Positions 36,226 to 45,753 are shown, numbered from the stretch's first letter. The stretch is 64,000 nt of DNA from Candidatus Melainabacteria bacterium (GCA_016716405.1 JADJWK010000004.1:434001-498000), one strand, 5' to 3'. Made by a program: numbers and translations. The notes: generated by a model from the sequence alone, not told the origin.

Positions 36226-38562
36226 ATGATCGCCGAAAGCGCCGCACCGGAGGATATCTCCATCCAGACAGAAAAGGGGAGTCCCTCGACCTCCGGTCGA
36301 TTCTCTATTTTCACGGTTACAATGATCCTTTTGTGTGCTGCGGCGCCGGCGCTCAATATCGCCTGGATAACCGCCACCGTGGGCACAGACAATGTCTCGA
36401 ACGACTATTTGAGCTATGCTCATCTCATCGATTCGATTCTCAACGGCACCTATAATCTGGCCAGCCTGGTACCCGATACCTTCTATCGCGGGCATGCCAC
36501 CACTCTCCCTTTCCTCGCTCACCTGGCCAGCGCCCGCTGGTTTCACGGCAGTGTCATGCCCGAGCTCTATCTCGGTCTCCTTCTCGGAGCCCTGAGGCTC
36601 GCCCTCTGGTTCGACGCCTGCCGGGCCTGTGCCGCCAGAGGTAGCAGTCACAGGAACGGGGACGGGCAGCCCCTGTTCCTTTTGCCGATCATGGCTCTTC
36701 TGGTCTTCTCCTGCTCCCAGATCTCTCTTTATACCTATTCCGGCGCCACCCTGCCCATCGGTCTCAGCCTCTTCGGACAGGCCCTGGCGATCTGGGGGCT
36801 CGCCCGGCTGGGAACCGGCAATGCTGGCGTAGCCGTGGCTGCCACCGGCGGTCTCATCTCGGCATACTCCTGGGGCAACGGACCGATCACCTGGTTGATC
36901 ATCGTGGTCTATTATCTGGCAGCGGCTTTCGGCAGCAAGCGTTTCCATCCGGGGCGGTTCGCCGCCATCCTGATCGGCGGGGCAATTGCAGCGATACCGT
37001 ATGTGATGTCACTCTTCACAGCCTCCGGCAGCACCGGCGCCATCGATCCCGCCAAGACATTATTGAGCTTCTTCAACACCCGGGTTATCGTAGAGCTCCT
37101 GGGCTGGGCATTCGCCAGGGATATAGCCACCCACACCGACCACTTGCGTGCCGCGAGCTTTGCCGGTATCGGAGGTCTGGTCCTGGGCGGGCTGGGACTA
37201 GCCATCGCCTTCGCCCGCTACCGCAAATCCGCTTTCAGCCTTCTGGCTATTCCGCTGATTCTCATCTTCTCCGGCTTGCTCACAGTCTACCAGGTGAGCC
37301 TGGTGCGGGCTCTTCTGGCTCCCTGGTATGCGACCCTGGCGATTTCGTTCTGGGCAGGACTGGCCGCCCTGGCCGCTTTCCTGATCACCGACCGGACCCG
37401 GACCGGCAAGCCGCTCCTGATAGCCAGCCGGATCTGGTCAGCGGTTTTCCTGGTCTTTCTCGGAGGGATTTATTTCAGCTCCAATACGACTTTCGAAGAC
37501 AAGACCTATATGCTCAACGCCAGGGCACCGGTATCGGTATCATCTCTGGCCCGGGCCCGGAGCGCCCCGACCTATGCCGACCAGTATGTGTTTCTCTGGA
37601 CTCCCGGCGCTCCTTCGCTTCTGCAGAAGCTCTCGGCCATGCTCGAGCGCCACGCCCTCATCCCCTTCGGTCCGGAGCAAACCACCTGGTTGCAGGGCGA
37701 CTTTCTTTTCGACGCAGTCAGAGTAAGCGGCGCCGGTGACGCTCCGATTCCGTATTTCACAGACGACGCCAGAGCCGCAGGCAAGTCCGTGCCTTTCTGG
37801 GACTATCACCTTCTCGATCTGGTGCTACCGCCCCGCAACAAGATCTCCTGGACGGTAACGGTGCCCGCGGAGGCGACCTCCTGCTTTTTCGAGACTGATA
37901 TTCTGGCTACTCCGGCTACAGGAAATAAAGCTTTCAAGATTCTGGTAAACGGCGAGGAAGCTCGCGATACCGGAGTAGACCTGGTCTCATTTCGAGGGCG
38001 GCAGGTCACCATCGACCTGGATTTCGAGAACGGCGTCAGGGGCGAGGCGCCGGTGATCCTCAGCAAGCCCCGGCTGATCCTCAAGACCTCCGGTCCGGCT
38101 GCAAGAGAAAGCGAGTGGTTGCCTGAGAATACCGAGTTCGGCGGAAGCGACCCGTCGCCGCCCCTGGTGTCGGCCCTGCCCCTGGATAAGGGCTGGAGCT
38201 CCGACAGGGGCGCCATCACGCAGACCGAGGGCAGCCTGCGCTTGCTGGGACCGGCAGAATACAAACATCCTCTCCTCGACACTCCCCCTGCCGGCGAGCT
38301 CGGCTGCCTGCTCGTGGAGCTCCGGGCTCCTTCTTCCATGAACAACCGCCTGGTGGTGGTCGAACTCGAGACAGAAGATGGAGTCCGGCCTGATCGGGAA
38401 TTCAACCTGCCTTTTCTGGGTAGCGAGGACTTCCATATCTACCGATACGATCTGAAGCTCCTGGGACTGGAGCGCCAGGTCAAGCTTCGCTCGCTCTCTC
38501 TCAAGACCCTCGACCCCGGCTCTGATATCACGATCAGGCGGCTGGGCTTCACCGGCAAATAG
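36226..38562 (+). CDS. Large polytopic membrane protein with C-terminal soluble domain
   Basis: A 778-residue protein. Residues about 25-430 contain roughly ten hydrophobic spans with short loops. The first long loop (TVGTDNVSNDYLSYAHLID) has the acidic character seen in GT-C glycosyltransferases, but I cannot assign it firmly. The last 300 residues are predicted soluble and beta-rich (SWTVTVPAEATSCFFETDI, VNGEEARDTGVDLVSFRGRQVTIDLDF), perhaps a carbohydrate-binding-like module. I chose ATG 36226 because GAGG lies 5 nt before it; GTG 36220 overlaps that site. As the last gene of the MBOAT-SGNH run it may build or export the polymer that is acylated. Confidence 0.65.
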   Translation: MIAESAAPEDISIQTEKGSPSTSGRFSIFTVTMILLCAAAPALNIAWITATVGTDNVSNDYLSYAHLIDSILNGTYNLASLVPDTFYRGHATTLPFLAHLASARWFHGSVMPELYLGLLLGALRLALWFDACRACAARGSSHRNGDGQPLFLLPIMALLVFSCSQISLYTYSGATLPIGLSLFGQALAIWGLARLGTGNAGVAVAATGGLISAYSWGNGPITWLIIVVYYLAAAFGSKRFHPGRFAAILIGGAIAAIPYVMSLFTASGSTGAIDPAKTLLSFFNTRVIVELLGWAFARDIATHTDHLRAASFAGIGGLVLGGLGLAIAFARYRKSAFSLLAIPLILIFSGLLTVYQVSLVRALLAPWYATLAISFWAGLAALAAFLITDRTRTGKPLLIASRIWSAVFLVFLGGIYFSSNTTFEDKTYMLNARAPVSVSSLARARSAPTYADQYVFLWTPGAPSLLQKLSAMLERHALIPFGPEQTTWLQGDFLFDAVRVSGAGDAPIPYFTDDARAAGKSVPFWDYHLLDLVLPPRNKISWTVTVPAEATSCFFETDILATPATGNKAFKILVNGEEARDTGVDLVSFRGRQVTIDLDFENGVRGEAPVILSKPRLILKTSGPAARESEWLPENTEFGGSDPSPPLVSALPLDKGWSSDRGAITQTEGSLRLLGPAEYKHPLLDTPPAGELGCLLVELRAPSSMNNRLVVVELETEDGVRPDREFNLPFLGSEDFHIYRYDLKLLGLERQVKLRSLSLKTLDPGSDITIRRLGFTGK

Positions 38563-38576
38563 AGCGGCGCCCGGAC

Positions 38577-39800
38577 TCAGTGTTTCTTGCGTCTGGCTCG
38601 CTTCTTGCCCGATTTGCTCTCCGGCTTCCCGTCGGCTTTGCTTGCCTCATCGGCCTCGCTCTGTTTGCTCGGTCCGGGTCCTGCCGCAGGCACAGGGAGA
38701 TCCTTGTACTCGACCTTGTGCTCCCTGAGATAGAATTTGCCGACTATGGGCAGACGCTGATGTCCGTAACCAGTGGCTATCCAGCGTGAGTCCACGCCCA
38801 CCAGATTGTTGGCCAGGGCATAATCGAAAGGCACACGATTGAGATAGAGATCGCCTGGACCGAGGTAATAATTCGGCTGCATGCCGAATCCAGCCCGGGT
38901 ATCCTCGAGTTTGGCAGCCTTCAGGAAACTCTCATATGTCCCCGTATATGGTGTCGCATTCAGATTGGCGCTCACCAGCACCGGCCCTTCGAGCCTGGCG
39001 ATCTCTTCGCCCAGGGCTGACAGGAAGTTGCTCCGTTTCTCCATATCAGCCGCCCCTGCCACTTCCGGAGAGCGGAAAACGACGATCCTTACCCAACCGA
39101 AATCGAACTTGACCGTGCTGAAGAGCACCGGGATCTTGTCGGGACCAACCGGTCTGGTGAAAGCATTGAGCACCGGGACCTTGGCATAGATACCCAGTCC
39201 ATAGCCGTCGGCGCGGGGCTCGACTTTGCGATACTGATAGTAAGCGAGTTTGGGCTGCTCGTTGAAGGTCACCATCTCCGGGGACTTGATCCCGCTTATC
39301 GTGAAAATCTCAGGGTTCTCTGCGGAGACAAGCGAGATGACCGCATCCAGCGGAAAGGCCTGATCGCCATTCTCGATTTGAAGCACCTTGAAGGAGAAGA
39401 CCATGGCATCCTTGTCCGCCGACTTGTCCTTGCTCATGAATACCGGCGCCACCGAAGCAAGATTGATCAGGGCGAAGATCATGCTCACCGCCGCGAGCGG
39501 TCGCCACGGCAAGCTGAAGAGAGGCGGGATCACGGTAATCATCAAGATCCAGGCGCACTGCGCGCGGAAGTTGGCACACTGCTCGCAGATATAGCCGAGA
39601 TCACCCTGGCGGACCGAGCCGGACATCATACCGGCAATGGTGACGGCTATTACGATCAGAGCTACGAAAGCGCATGTCAGGGAAATGTCGAAAGCGATTC
39701 GAGAGCCCCGGGACTTCTTCCTGGGAGCAGCCTTTTTCTCCGGCTCCGCCGGGAGAGTCTCCTTTCCTTCAGCCGGAAGATTATCCGGTTGCGTTTCCAT
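38577..39800 (-). CDS. Membrane-anchored endonuclease/exonuclease/phosphatase-fold protein
   Basis: A 407-residue protein. The N-terminal 130 residues are cytoplasmic and membrane (three spans, including SLTCAFVALIVIAVTIAGMMSG and WILMITVIPPLFSLPW). The rest follows the EEP fold: GPVLVSANLNATPYTGTYESFL, LEDTRAGFGMQPNYY, VPFDYALANNLVGVDSRWI, and GYGHQRLPIVG at the end. In active EEP enzymes the first block is G-D-x-N and the last is S-D-H; here they read A-N-L-N and Y-G-H. Catalysis is thus doubtful. The C-terminus is highly basic (KSGKKRARRKKH). AAGGAGG lies 10 nt before the ATG. It converges on the acylation operon. Confidence 0.7.
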   Translation of the reverse strand: METQPDNLPAEGKETLPAEPEKKAAPRKKSRGSRIAFDISLTCAFVALIVIAVTIAGMMSGSVRQGDLGYICEQCANFRAQCAWILMITVIPPLFSLPWRPLAAVSMIFALINLASVAPVFMSKDKSADKDAMVFSFKVLQIENGDQAFPLDAVISLVSAENPEIFTISGIKSPEMVTFNEQPKLAYYQYRKVEPRADGYGLGIYAKVPVLNAFTRPVGPDKIPVLFSTVKFDFGWVRIVVFRSPEVAGAADMEKRSNFLSALGEEIARLEGPVLVSANLNATPYTGTYESFLKAAKLEDTRAGFGMQPNYYLGPGDLYLNRVPFDYALANNLVGVDSRWIATGYGHQRLPIVGKFYLREHKVEYKDLPVPAAGPGPSKQSEADEASKADGKPESKSGKKRARRKKH

Positions 39801-39867
39801 GCGATTAAGACCTCCTTACCTCAAAGAATTATGCCCTTATTAGGACCCCCTAATCCACCGATCTAAA

Positions 39868-41136
39868 TTAAGGTAAAAGCCTGTCCATGAGATAGCGCAT
39901 GTCCTCGCGATACCAGCGCTGGCTCAGGAAGCGGTCGCCGCCCGGAGGCCACCAGGGCTCCTCTCCGAACACATCCTCATCGAGGTCCCGGCAATACTGC
40001 TTGTAAAGCCCGCGCACACGCTCGACATCCTTTTTCTCGGCAAACAAGACGAGCATATAGAGCCGGGGAAGGAAACTGTCATCGTGCTTTTCGATGGACT
40101 CCTCGAGAATCGCCATGCATTCTTCGCGGCGCCCGGACAGCGCCAGCCATCGAGCTCTCTCGATGGCCAGCCGGAGGGACTGGGGATAATATTCCTGAGC
40201 CCTGGCTATGGACTCGAGCGCCCCTTCCCGATCCCCGGCGCCCCAGAGAGCTTCGGCGCGAGCCTGCCAGACACCACTGGCGGCACTACCTCTCTCGAAA
40301 AGCGCCCGGTGCACGAGGGAGAGGGACATTGGCGCAAGCCTCATCCGCTCGGCGATTGCGAATGAATTCCTGGCGTCCGATATATTTTCGGTCTTGGAAG
40401 CGAGATGATAGTTCTTGAGCATCTCGAGATAGAAGCCCGTTGAAAAACCCAGATCGAGCAGTACATATAAGAGAAACACGGCTCCTAGAAGTCGCACCAT
40501 CTCCTCGCCCCGGACTATCTTGCTTGCCAGGCGCTTTTCCAGACGCTTGTTGATCGCCACATCCGGACGCGCTTTCTGAACTCTCTCGACAAAATCCTTG
40601 AGCCCTACCAGATCCACAGCCCCCACCGGCAACCGGGCGAGAATCGGACAAACTCGCTTGCGCTGGGAAGCCGGACCGGATGCGGCATCGGTGCGCACCA
40701 TGAGGTTGCCCCAGAATGAAAGCTCAAGCGACTCGATGGCATCCAGACGGATCCGCCGGCGGCCCAGCCAGAAAGCACTATCAGCGGTGACTTCCTGATC
40801 TTGCTCGAGGTCTTGCTCGAGGTCTTGCTCGAGATCCAGCCAGGTCCGATAACAGATCGCCGGGGTGCCGCCTTTGAGCCACTGGCAGAGACCGGTAGCC
40901 GTATCCGATTCGAGAGCGAGGAGTAGCAGATGAGCGACACCGAGAATCAGGAGAATTATCGGCAACCCGAACCAGGAGAGGTTGAGGGAGAACCAGGAGC
41001 TGTCTACGAAGAAGTAGATGAAGACCACCGCGAAAAGCGCATAGGCGGTCCGGACAAGAGCGTAGGCGCGGTGCGAGATGCTGGTGCCGATCATTGTCAC
41101 TAGACTATAAAATTGGGGCATATCAGTACTAAGCAT
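39868..41136 (-). CDS. Membrane protein with TPR-like C-terminal region
   Basis: A 422-residue protein. Two or three spans lie near residues 28-75, and another is near 225-245 (LLGAVFLLYVLLDLGFSTGFYL). Between them sits a cytoplasmic region with a DLEQ repeat (about residues 100-112). The last 150 residues are helical repeats of TPR type (ALWGAGDREGALESIARAQEYYPQSLRLAIERARWLALSGRREECMAILEES). No clear ribosome site precedes ATG 41136; ATG 41094 is an alternative. It is divergent from pilB with only 40 bases between. Function unknown. Confidence 0.68.
   Translation of the reverse strand: MLSTDMPQFYSLVTMIGTSISHRAYALVRTAYALFAVVFIYFFVDSSWFSLNLSWFGLPIILLILGVAHLLLLALESDTATGLCQWLKGGTPAICYRTWLDLEQDLEQDLEQDQEVTADSAFWLGRRRIRLDAIESLELSFWGNLMVRTDAASGPASQRKRVCPILARLPVGAVDLVGLKDFVERVQKARPDVAINKRLEKRLASKIVRGEEMVRLLGAVFLLYVLLDLGFSTGFYLEMLKNYHLASKTENISDARNSFAIAERMRLAPMSLSLVHRALFERGSAASGVWQARAEALWGAGDREGALESIARAQEYYPQSLRLAIERARWLALSGRREECMAILEESIEKHDDSFLPRLYMLVLFAEKKDVERVRGLYKQYCRDLDEDVFGEEPWWPPGGDRFLSQRWYREDMRYLMDRLLP
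40801..40836 (-). repeat. 12-bp tandem repeat encoding Asp-Leu-Glu-Gln units
   Basis: TTGCTCGAGGTC is repeated twice, and a third unit reads TTGCTCGAGATC. On the coding strand this gives the repeated tetrapeptide Asp-Leu-Glu-Gln in a cytoplasmic loop of the membrane TPR protein. Copy changes would keep the frame. Confidence 0.88.
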
Positions 41137-41176
41137 AGTACAAAGACTATCTGACTAGAAAATACGGCGACTAGAT

Positions 41177-43306
41177 ATGGCGTTAATCAAGAAAGAAATC
41201 GGTGAGCTTCTGGTCGACAACGGACTGATAACCGCCGACGAACTGAAAGTAGTGCAACAGGAGAGGCTCAAGACCGGCGAGCCTATAAGCCTCATCCTCG
41301 CCCGCCTGGGACTGGCCAACGAGAAGCACTTGAAAAATGCCCTGGAGCTTCAGTTCGGGGTCAACTATGTTTCCCTGAGCAAAGCCGCCCCGGAAGGAGT
41401 TTGCCTCGAGCTTCTCCCTGAAAAAGTGATGCGACAGCATCAGGTGGTTCCCATCAAGCAAGAGGAGAACAAACTGGTGGTGGCCATGGTCAACCCCAAC
41501 AATCTGCTTGCTCTGGACGACATCAAATACAGGCTCCGGGGCGTCCAGATCCAGCCCACGGTCTGCACCGAGGACGACTTCCAGCATTTCATGGAGACTG
41601 TCTATGCCAGCCGTCAGGCGGAGCTCTCCGAAGAGCTGGAGGACAGGCAGGACGAGACTTTTATCGAATCGGAGGTGGACCTTTCGGAGGTCGCCATATA
41701 CGAGGACTCGGAAGAAGACATCAACGATCTCGATCTCGCCCGCCAGGCCCAGGACGCTCCCATAGTGCAGCTCGCCAACCAGGTCCTGGCCAAAGCCATC
41801 AAGCGGCAGTGCTCCGATATCCATATCGAGCCCCAGGACCGTAATGTCATGGTTCGTTATCGCCTGGACGGCGTGCTTTTCGTGGATCGCACCCTGCCCA
41901 AGGCAATTCTGGCGGCCCTGGTCTCGCGTTACAAGATCATGGCCGACCTGGACATCGCCGAGCGCCGGCTGCCCCAGGACGGCCGGATCAGGGTGCGATT
42001 CTCAGGCAAGGACGTGGATTTCCGGGTTTCTACCATCCCCTCCAAGCATGGAGAGAAGGTAGTCATGAGACAACTGGACAAATCGAACACCAGCCTCGGG
42101 CTCGAAAATCTCGTCAGCGAAGAGGATGCCCTCAACATAATAAGGGAGATGATCTCGAGACCCTACGGGATCATCTTCGTCACCGGGCCGACGGGCTCCG
42201 GCAAGACCACCTCTCTCTACTCGGCCCTGGCCGAGCGGAACACCAGCGAGGTCAATATCTGTACCGCCGAGGATCCGATCGAATACGAGATGGGCGGCAT
42301 CACCCAGGTGCAGGTCCTGCGCGAGAAAGGTCTCGATTTCGCCCGGATTCTCAGACACTTTCTGCGTCAGGATCCGGACATAATACTGGTCGGAGAGACA
42401 CGGGACCGTGAGACCGCCAAGATCGCCGTCGAGGCAGCGCTAACCGGACACCTTGTCTTCACCACCCTGCACACCAATGACGCTCCCGGCGCAATCACCA
42501 GGCTCGCCGAGATGGACGTGGATCCTTACCTGGTAGCTTCAGCCACTATCGGTGTAATCGCCCAGAGACTGGTGCGGCGCATATGCCCGGAATGCGCCGA
42601 GGATTACACGCCGGATCAGAGCACCCTGGTCTATCTCGGTCTCATGGACAAGAGCCAGGAGAGACTGGCAGACTCCATAGTCGCGTACTACAAGCTCAAA
42701 CTGGGTCGGGACGGCAAGCCGATCTTCAAGCGCGGCAGAGGTTGCGACAATTGCAACGGCACCGGCTACAAGAACCGGATCGGCGTTTTCGAGATCATGA
42801 AGATGAACGACGAGATCCGGGAGCTCGTATCCAAAGGCGCTCCCACGGCCATGATCCGGCTGGCCGCCAAGCAATCGGGCATGATCCCCCTGAAAGACTA
42901 CAGCCTCCGCCTGGTCGGTCAGGGGCTGACCACCGCCGAAGAGGTGGTGCGGGTCACCCTCGCCGATGTCTCCGGGGAAGACAAGCTCTGCAGCCGCTGC
43001 CGCAATCCGATAAGCGACGATTTCATCAAATGCCCCTTCTGCCAGCACGAGCTCAAGGTCTCCTGCCGCCGATGCGGCACTCTCCAGCAGGAAAGCTGGG
43101 CCAGTTGCCCGAAATGCGGACTGACCCGGGAGGAATCCGACTCCCAGGCCTGCTGCCATGGTTGCGGAGCGGAAGTCCAGGGAGACTGGCACGAATGCCC
43201 CTATTGCCTGACCGACAAGAATTACCGAGCCCCGAAGCAGTCAAAGGAGCCGGAGACGTCATCCAGCTCAAGCAACAAGAAATCAGGCAAACGCAAGCGA
43301 AAATAG
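41177..43306 (+). CDS. pilB: Type IV pilus extension ATPase PilB with C-terminal zinc-ribbon tail
   Basis: The hexameric ATPase that drives pilus extension. Residues about 1-150 form the MshEN/GspE N-terminal domain (IGELLVDNGLITADELKVVQQERLK). The ATPase core follows, with Walker A (GPTGSGKTTSLYSAL, about 336-350), Asp box (CTAEDPIEYE), Walker B (DPDIILVGETRD) and His box (HLVFTTLHTNDAP), plus the usual four-Cys module (CPECAEDY ... CDNCNGTGY). Beyond the normal end (about residue 600) there are about 100 extra residues. Six CxxC pairs (CSRC, CPFC, CRRC, CPKC, CHGC, CPYC) form three zinc ribbons, then a basic tail. It heads pilB-pilT-pilC. Confidence 0.93.
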   Translation: MALIKKEIGELLVDNGLITADELKVVQQERLKTGEPISLILARLGLANEKHLKNALELQFGVNYVSLSKAAPEGVCLELLPEKVMRQHQVVPIKQEENKLVVAMVNPNNLLALDDIKYRLRGVQIQPTVCTEDDFQHFMETVYASRQAELSEELEDRQDETFIESEVDLSEVAIYEDSEEDINDLDLARQAQDAPIVQLANQVLAKAIKRQCSDIHIEPQDRNVMVRYRLDGVLFVDRTLPKAILAALVSRYKIMADLDIAERRLPQDGRIRVRFSGKDVDFRVSTIPSKHGEKVVMRQLDKSNTSLGLENLVSEEDALNIIREMISRPYGIIFVTGPTGSGKTTSLYSALAERNTSEVNICTAEDPIEYEMGGITQVQVLREKGLDFARILRHFLRQDPDIILVGETRDRETAKIAVEAALTGHLVFTTLHTNDAPGAITRLAEMDVDPYLVASATIGVIAQRLVRRICPECAEDYTPDQSTLVYLGLMDKSQERLADSIVAYYKLKLGRDGKPIFKRGRGCDNCNGTGYKNRIGVFEIMKMNDEIRELVSKGAPTAMIRLAAKQSGMIPLKDYSLRLVGQGLTTAEEVVRVTLADVSGEDKLCSRCRNPISDDFIKCPFCQHELKVSCRRCGTLQQESWASCPKCGLTREESDSQACCHGCGAEVQGDWHECPYCLTDKNYRAPKQSKEPETSSSSSNKKSGKRKRK

Positions 43307-43321
43307 GAGGAAGGCAGCGAT

Positions 43322-44473
43322 ATGGACCTGGAATTGCAAGAGCTCATGCAGCTGGTGCTGGACAGGGCCGCCTCCGATCTGCACCTCAAGCCCGGACAGC
43401 CGCCAATCATCAGGGTATCCGGCGCCCTCACGAAGACCTCCCTGCCGCCCCTCAGCGATCGGGACGTTGAGCAGATCATCTTCTCGATCATCAACGAGGA
43501 CCAGAAAGAGCATCTCGAGAGCAATTACGAGCTCGACTTCAGCTTCGGGGTGGAAGGGCTGGGACGCTTCCGCGCTAACGTATACCGTGACAGGGGAGCC
43601 TTCTCGGCAGCCTTCCGGGTGGTGAGCTCCCATATGCCTTCCATCGAGGAGCTCGGTCTGCCCCAGATCGTCCGGGATCTCACCGACCGTCCCCGGGGGT
43701 TGATTCTGGTGAGCGGGCCGACCGGCTCAGGCAAATCCACCACCCTCGCCTCCATGATCGATCATATAAACGAAAGCCGGGCCCTCCATATTCTGACGAT
43801 CGAGGACCCCATCGAGTATCTCCACCATGACAAGAAATCGGTAATCAGCCAGAGAGAGCTGGGCAGCGATACGAAGAGCTTCAAGAACGCCCTGAAATCA
43901 GCCCTCCGCGAAGATCCGGACGTGATTCTGGTGGGCGAGATGAGGGACCTGGACACCATCTCCCTCGCTCTCACCGCCGCCGAGACCGGTCACCTGGTCC
44001 TCAGCACCGTTCACACCAGCTCCGCTCCCCAGAGCATCGACAGGATCATCGACGCATTTCCTCACGACCAGCAACAGCAGATCAGGATCATGCTGAGCAA
44101 CAGCCTGGTGGCGGTGGTGGCTCAGACCCTCATGCCCAGACTGGAAGAGCTCGCCGGGGGAAGCCCGATCACCAAAGGTCGGATTCTCGCTGCCGAGATT
44201 CTCATAAACACACCGGCTATGGCCAATCTGATCAGAGAGGCGAAGACCGAGCAGATTTACTCTACCATGCAGATGGGCGCCCGACAGGGGATGCAGACCC
44301 TGGAGCAGGCTCTCTCCAATCTCGTCAAAGCAAGAGTCGTATCAATTGAAGAAGCCCTTTCGAAAACAAGCCGCCCGGAGGACCTGCGCCAGCTCACCGG
44401 ACATGCCGCCCCGGCAGCCGGCGGCAGACCCGATGGCCCCCCGGACCGGAAGAGCATGTTCGGGAGATTCTGA
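43322..44473 (+). CDS. pilT: Type IV pilus retraction ATPase PilT
   Basis: The ATPase that powers pilus retraction and twitching. It has 383 residues with the N-terminal PAS-like region (LMQLVLDRAASDLHLKPGQPPIIRVSGAL), Walker A (GPTGSGKSTTLASMIDH), Asp box (LTIEDPIEYLHHD), Walker B (DPDVILVGEMRDLDTI) and His box (HLVLSTVHTSSAPQSIDRIIDAFP). The retraction-specific C-terminal region (AAEILINTPAMANLIREAKTEQIYSTMQMGARQGMQTLEQAL) is present. The last 45 residues are Pro/Gly-rich. It lies 15 bases after pilB with GGAGGAAGG as ribosome site. Confidence 0.95.
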   Translation: MDLELQELMQLVLDRAASDLHLKPGQPPIIRVSGALTKTSLPPLSDRDVEQIIFSIINEDQKEHLESNYELDFSFGVEGLGRFRANVYRDRGAFSAAFRVVSSHMPSIEELGLPQIVRDLTDRPRGLILVSGPTGSGKSTTLASMIDHINESRALHILTIEDPIEYLHHDKKSVISQRELGSDTKSFKNALKSALREDPDVILVGEMRDLDTISLALTAAETGHLVLSTVHTSSAPQSIDRIIDAFPHDQQQQIRIMLSNSLVAVVAQTLMPRLEELAGGSPITKGRILAAEILINTPAMANLIREAKTEQIYSTMQMGARQGMQTLEQALSNLVKARVVSIEEALSKTSRPEDLRQLTGHAAPAAGGRPDGPPDRKSMFGRF

Positions 44474-44479
44474 GTCTAA

Positions 44480-45709
44480 ATGGACTATGTGTACAGAGTG
44501 AAAGACGGTCAGGGCCGGGTTACCGAGTCGGTAGCCCGGGCCGAGTCGGCTTCCGTTCTGCGCACCCGCCTTACCGCCCGGGGCATGGATGTCATAGATA
44601 TCAGGGAGAAAGGCGGGCTGTCAGGTCAGAATCTCAGCCGCGCCTGGGAAACCGTGGTGGACATGAGCACCCGGGTGACCCTCAAAGACATGGTGATTTT
44701 CTCCCGGCAGTTCTCGGCGATGATCAGCTCCGGAGTCGCTATGCTCAGGACCCTCTATATCATCGTGGACCAGTGCCCCAACCGCAAACTGCGCCGGGCG
44801 GTGGACGAGGTCCGCCTGGGGGTGGAGTCCGGTCTCTCGCTCTCTGACGCCATGGCAAAACAGAGCGCGATTTTCGACGATCTCTATATATCCATGGTGC
44901 GAGCCGGAGAAGCAGGCGGCATTCTTGCCGAGGTCCTCAAAAGACTGGCCGACTTTCTCGAGTACAAAGAGAAGCTCAATCAAAAAGTGCGCTCGGCCAT
45001 GGTCTATCCCACGGTAGTACTGCTGGTGGCAGTGGGGGTCTTCTGGGCGATGCTCACTTTCGTCCTGCCGATCTTCGAAGGGCTTTTCCACAATATAGGC
45101 GGCGAGTTGCCGCCTTTCACCCAGATGCTCATCTCGCTCTCGTCCCTGGTTCGGTCGGTCTGGATGCTCTTATTCGGCATCGCCCTGGCGATCGGGATTT
45201 TCCTGCTGCGCCAGTACAACAAGACCGCCATCGGCCGCCTTCAAATCGACTCCATCAAGCTCAGCCTGCCCCTCTTCGGTCCCCTCATCCGCAAGGTCGC
45301 CATCGCACGATTCAGCCGCACATTCGGGACCCTGATCCGGGCGGGAGTGCCCATGCTAAACGCCCTCGAAGTGGTGCGGGCCACTGCCGGCAATGCCGTG
45401 CTCTCCCGAGCGGTGGAGAAGATCCATGAAGAGGTTCGCCAGGGCGGTACCATCTCGAAGCCCATGACCCGCGATTCGATCTTTCCGCCCATGGTGACAC
45501 AGATGGTGGCAGTGGGAGAAGAGACCGGACGCCTGGACGACATGCTCGCCAAAGTCGCCGATTTCTACGACATGGAAGTGGAAAACTCGGTGGAGCAGCT
45601 CACCTCCCTCCTGGAGCCGGTCATGGTGGTGGCCATCGGCGGCATCGTCGGCTCGGTGGTGGTCGGCATGTACCTTCCGATCTTCACGGTAATCGATCAA
45701 TTGCGCTAG
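44480..45709 (+). CDS. pilC: Type IV pilus inner-membrane platform protein PilC
   Basis: The polytopic platform protein on which PilB and PilT act. It has 409 residues with two T2SSF repeats (FSRQFSAMISSGVAMLRTLYI ... AGEAGGILAEVLKRLADFLE, and FSRTFGTLIRAGVPMLNALEV ... VGEETGRLDDMLAKVADFYD). Three membrane spans are present (about 175-195, 225-245, 380-400). The N-terminus (YRVKDGQGRVTESVARAESA) is typical. It begins 6 bases after pilT and ends the pilB-pilT-pilC block. Confidence 0.95.
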   Translation: MDYVYRVKDGQGRVTESVARAESASVLRTRLTARGMDVIDIREKGGLSGQNLSRAWETVVDMSTRVTLKDMVIFSRQFSAMISSGVAMLRTLYIIVDQCPNRKLRRAVDEVRLGVESGLSLSDAMAKQSAIFDDLYISMVRAGEAGGILAEVLKRLADFLEYKEKLNQKVRSAMVYPTVVLLVAVGVFWAMLTFVLPIFEGLFHNIGGELPPFTQMLISLSSLVRSVWMLLFGIALAIGIFLLRQYNKTAIGRLQIDSIKLSLPLFGPLIRKVAIARFSRTFGTLIRAGVPMLNALEVVRATAGNAVLSRAVEKIHEEVRQGGTISKPMTRDSIFPPMVTQMVAVGEETGRLDDMLAKVADFYDMEVENSVEQLTSLLEPVMVVAIGGIVGSVVVGMYLPIFTVIDQLR

Positions 45710-45724
45710 ATGCGGTTCCTCCCA

Positions 45725-45753
45725 TTGACGAACCCTCCTGACAACCCTAGATT
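45725..45753 (+). promoter_or_regulatory. Sigma-70-type promoter after pilC
   Basis: TTGACG (45725-45730, 5 of 6) is followed after 17 bases by TAGATT (45748-45753, 4 of 6). Transcription would start near 45760, some 20 nt before the next gene, so that gene need not rely on read-through from pilC. Confidence 0.5.
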
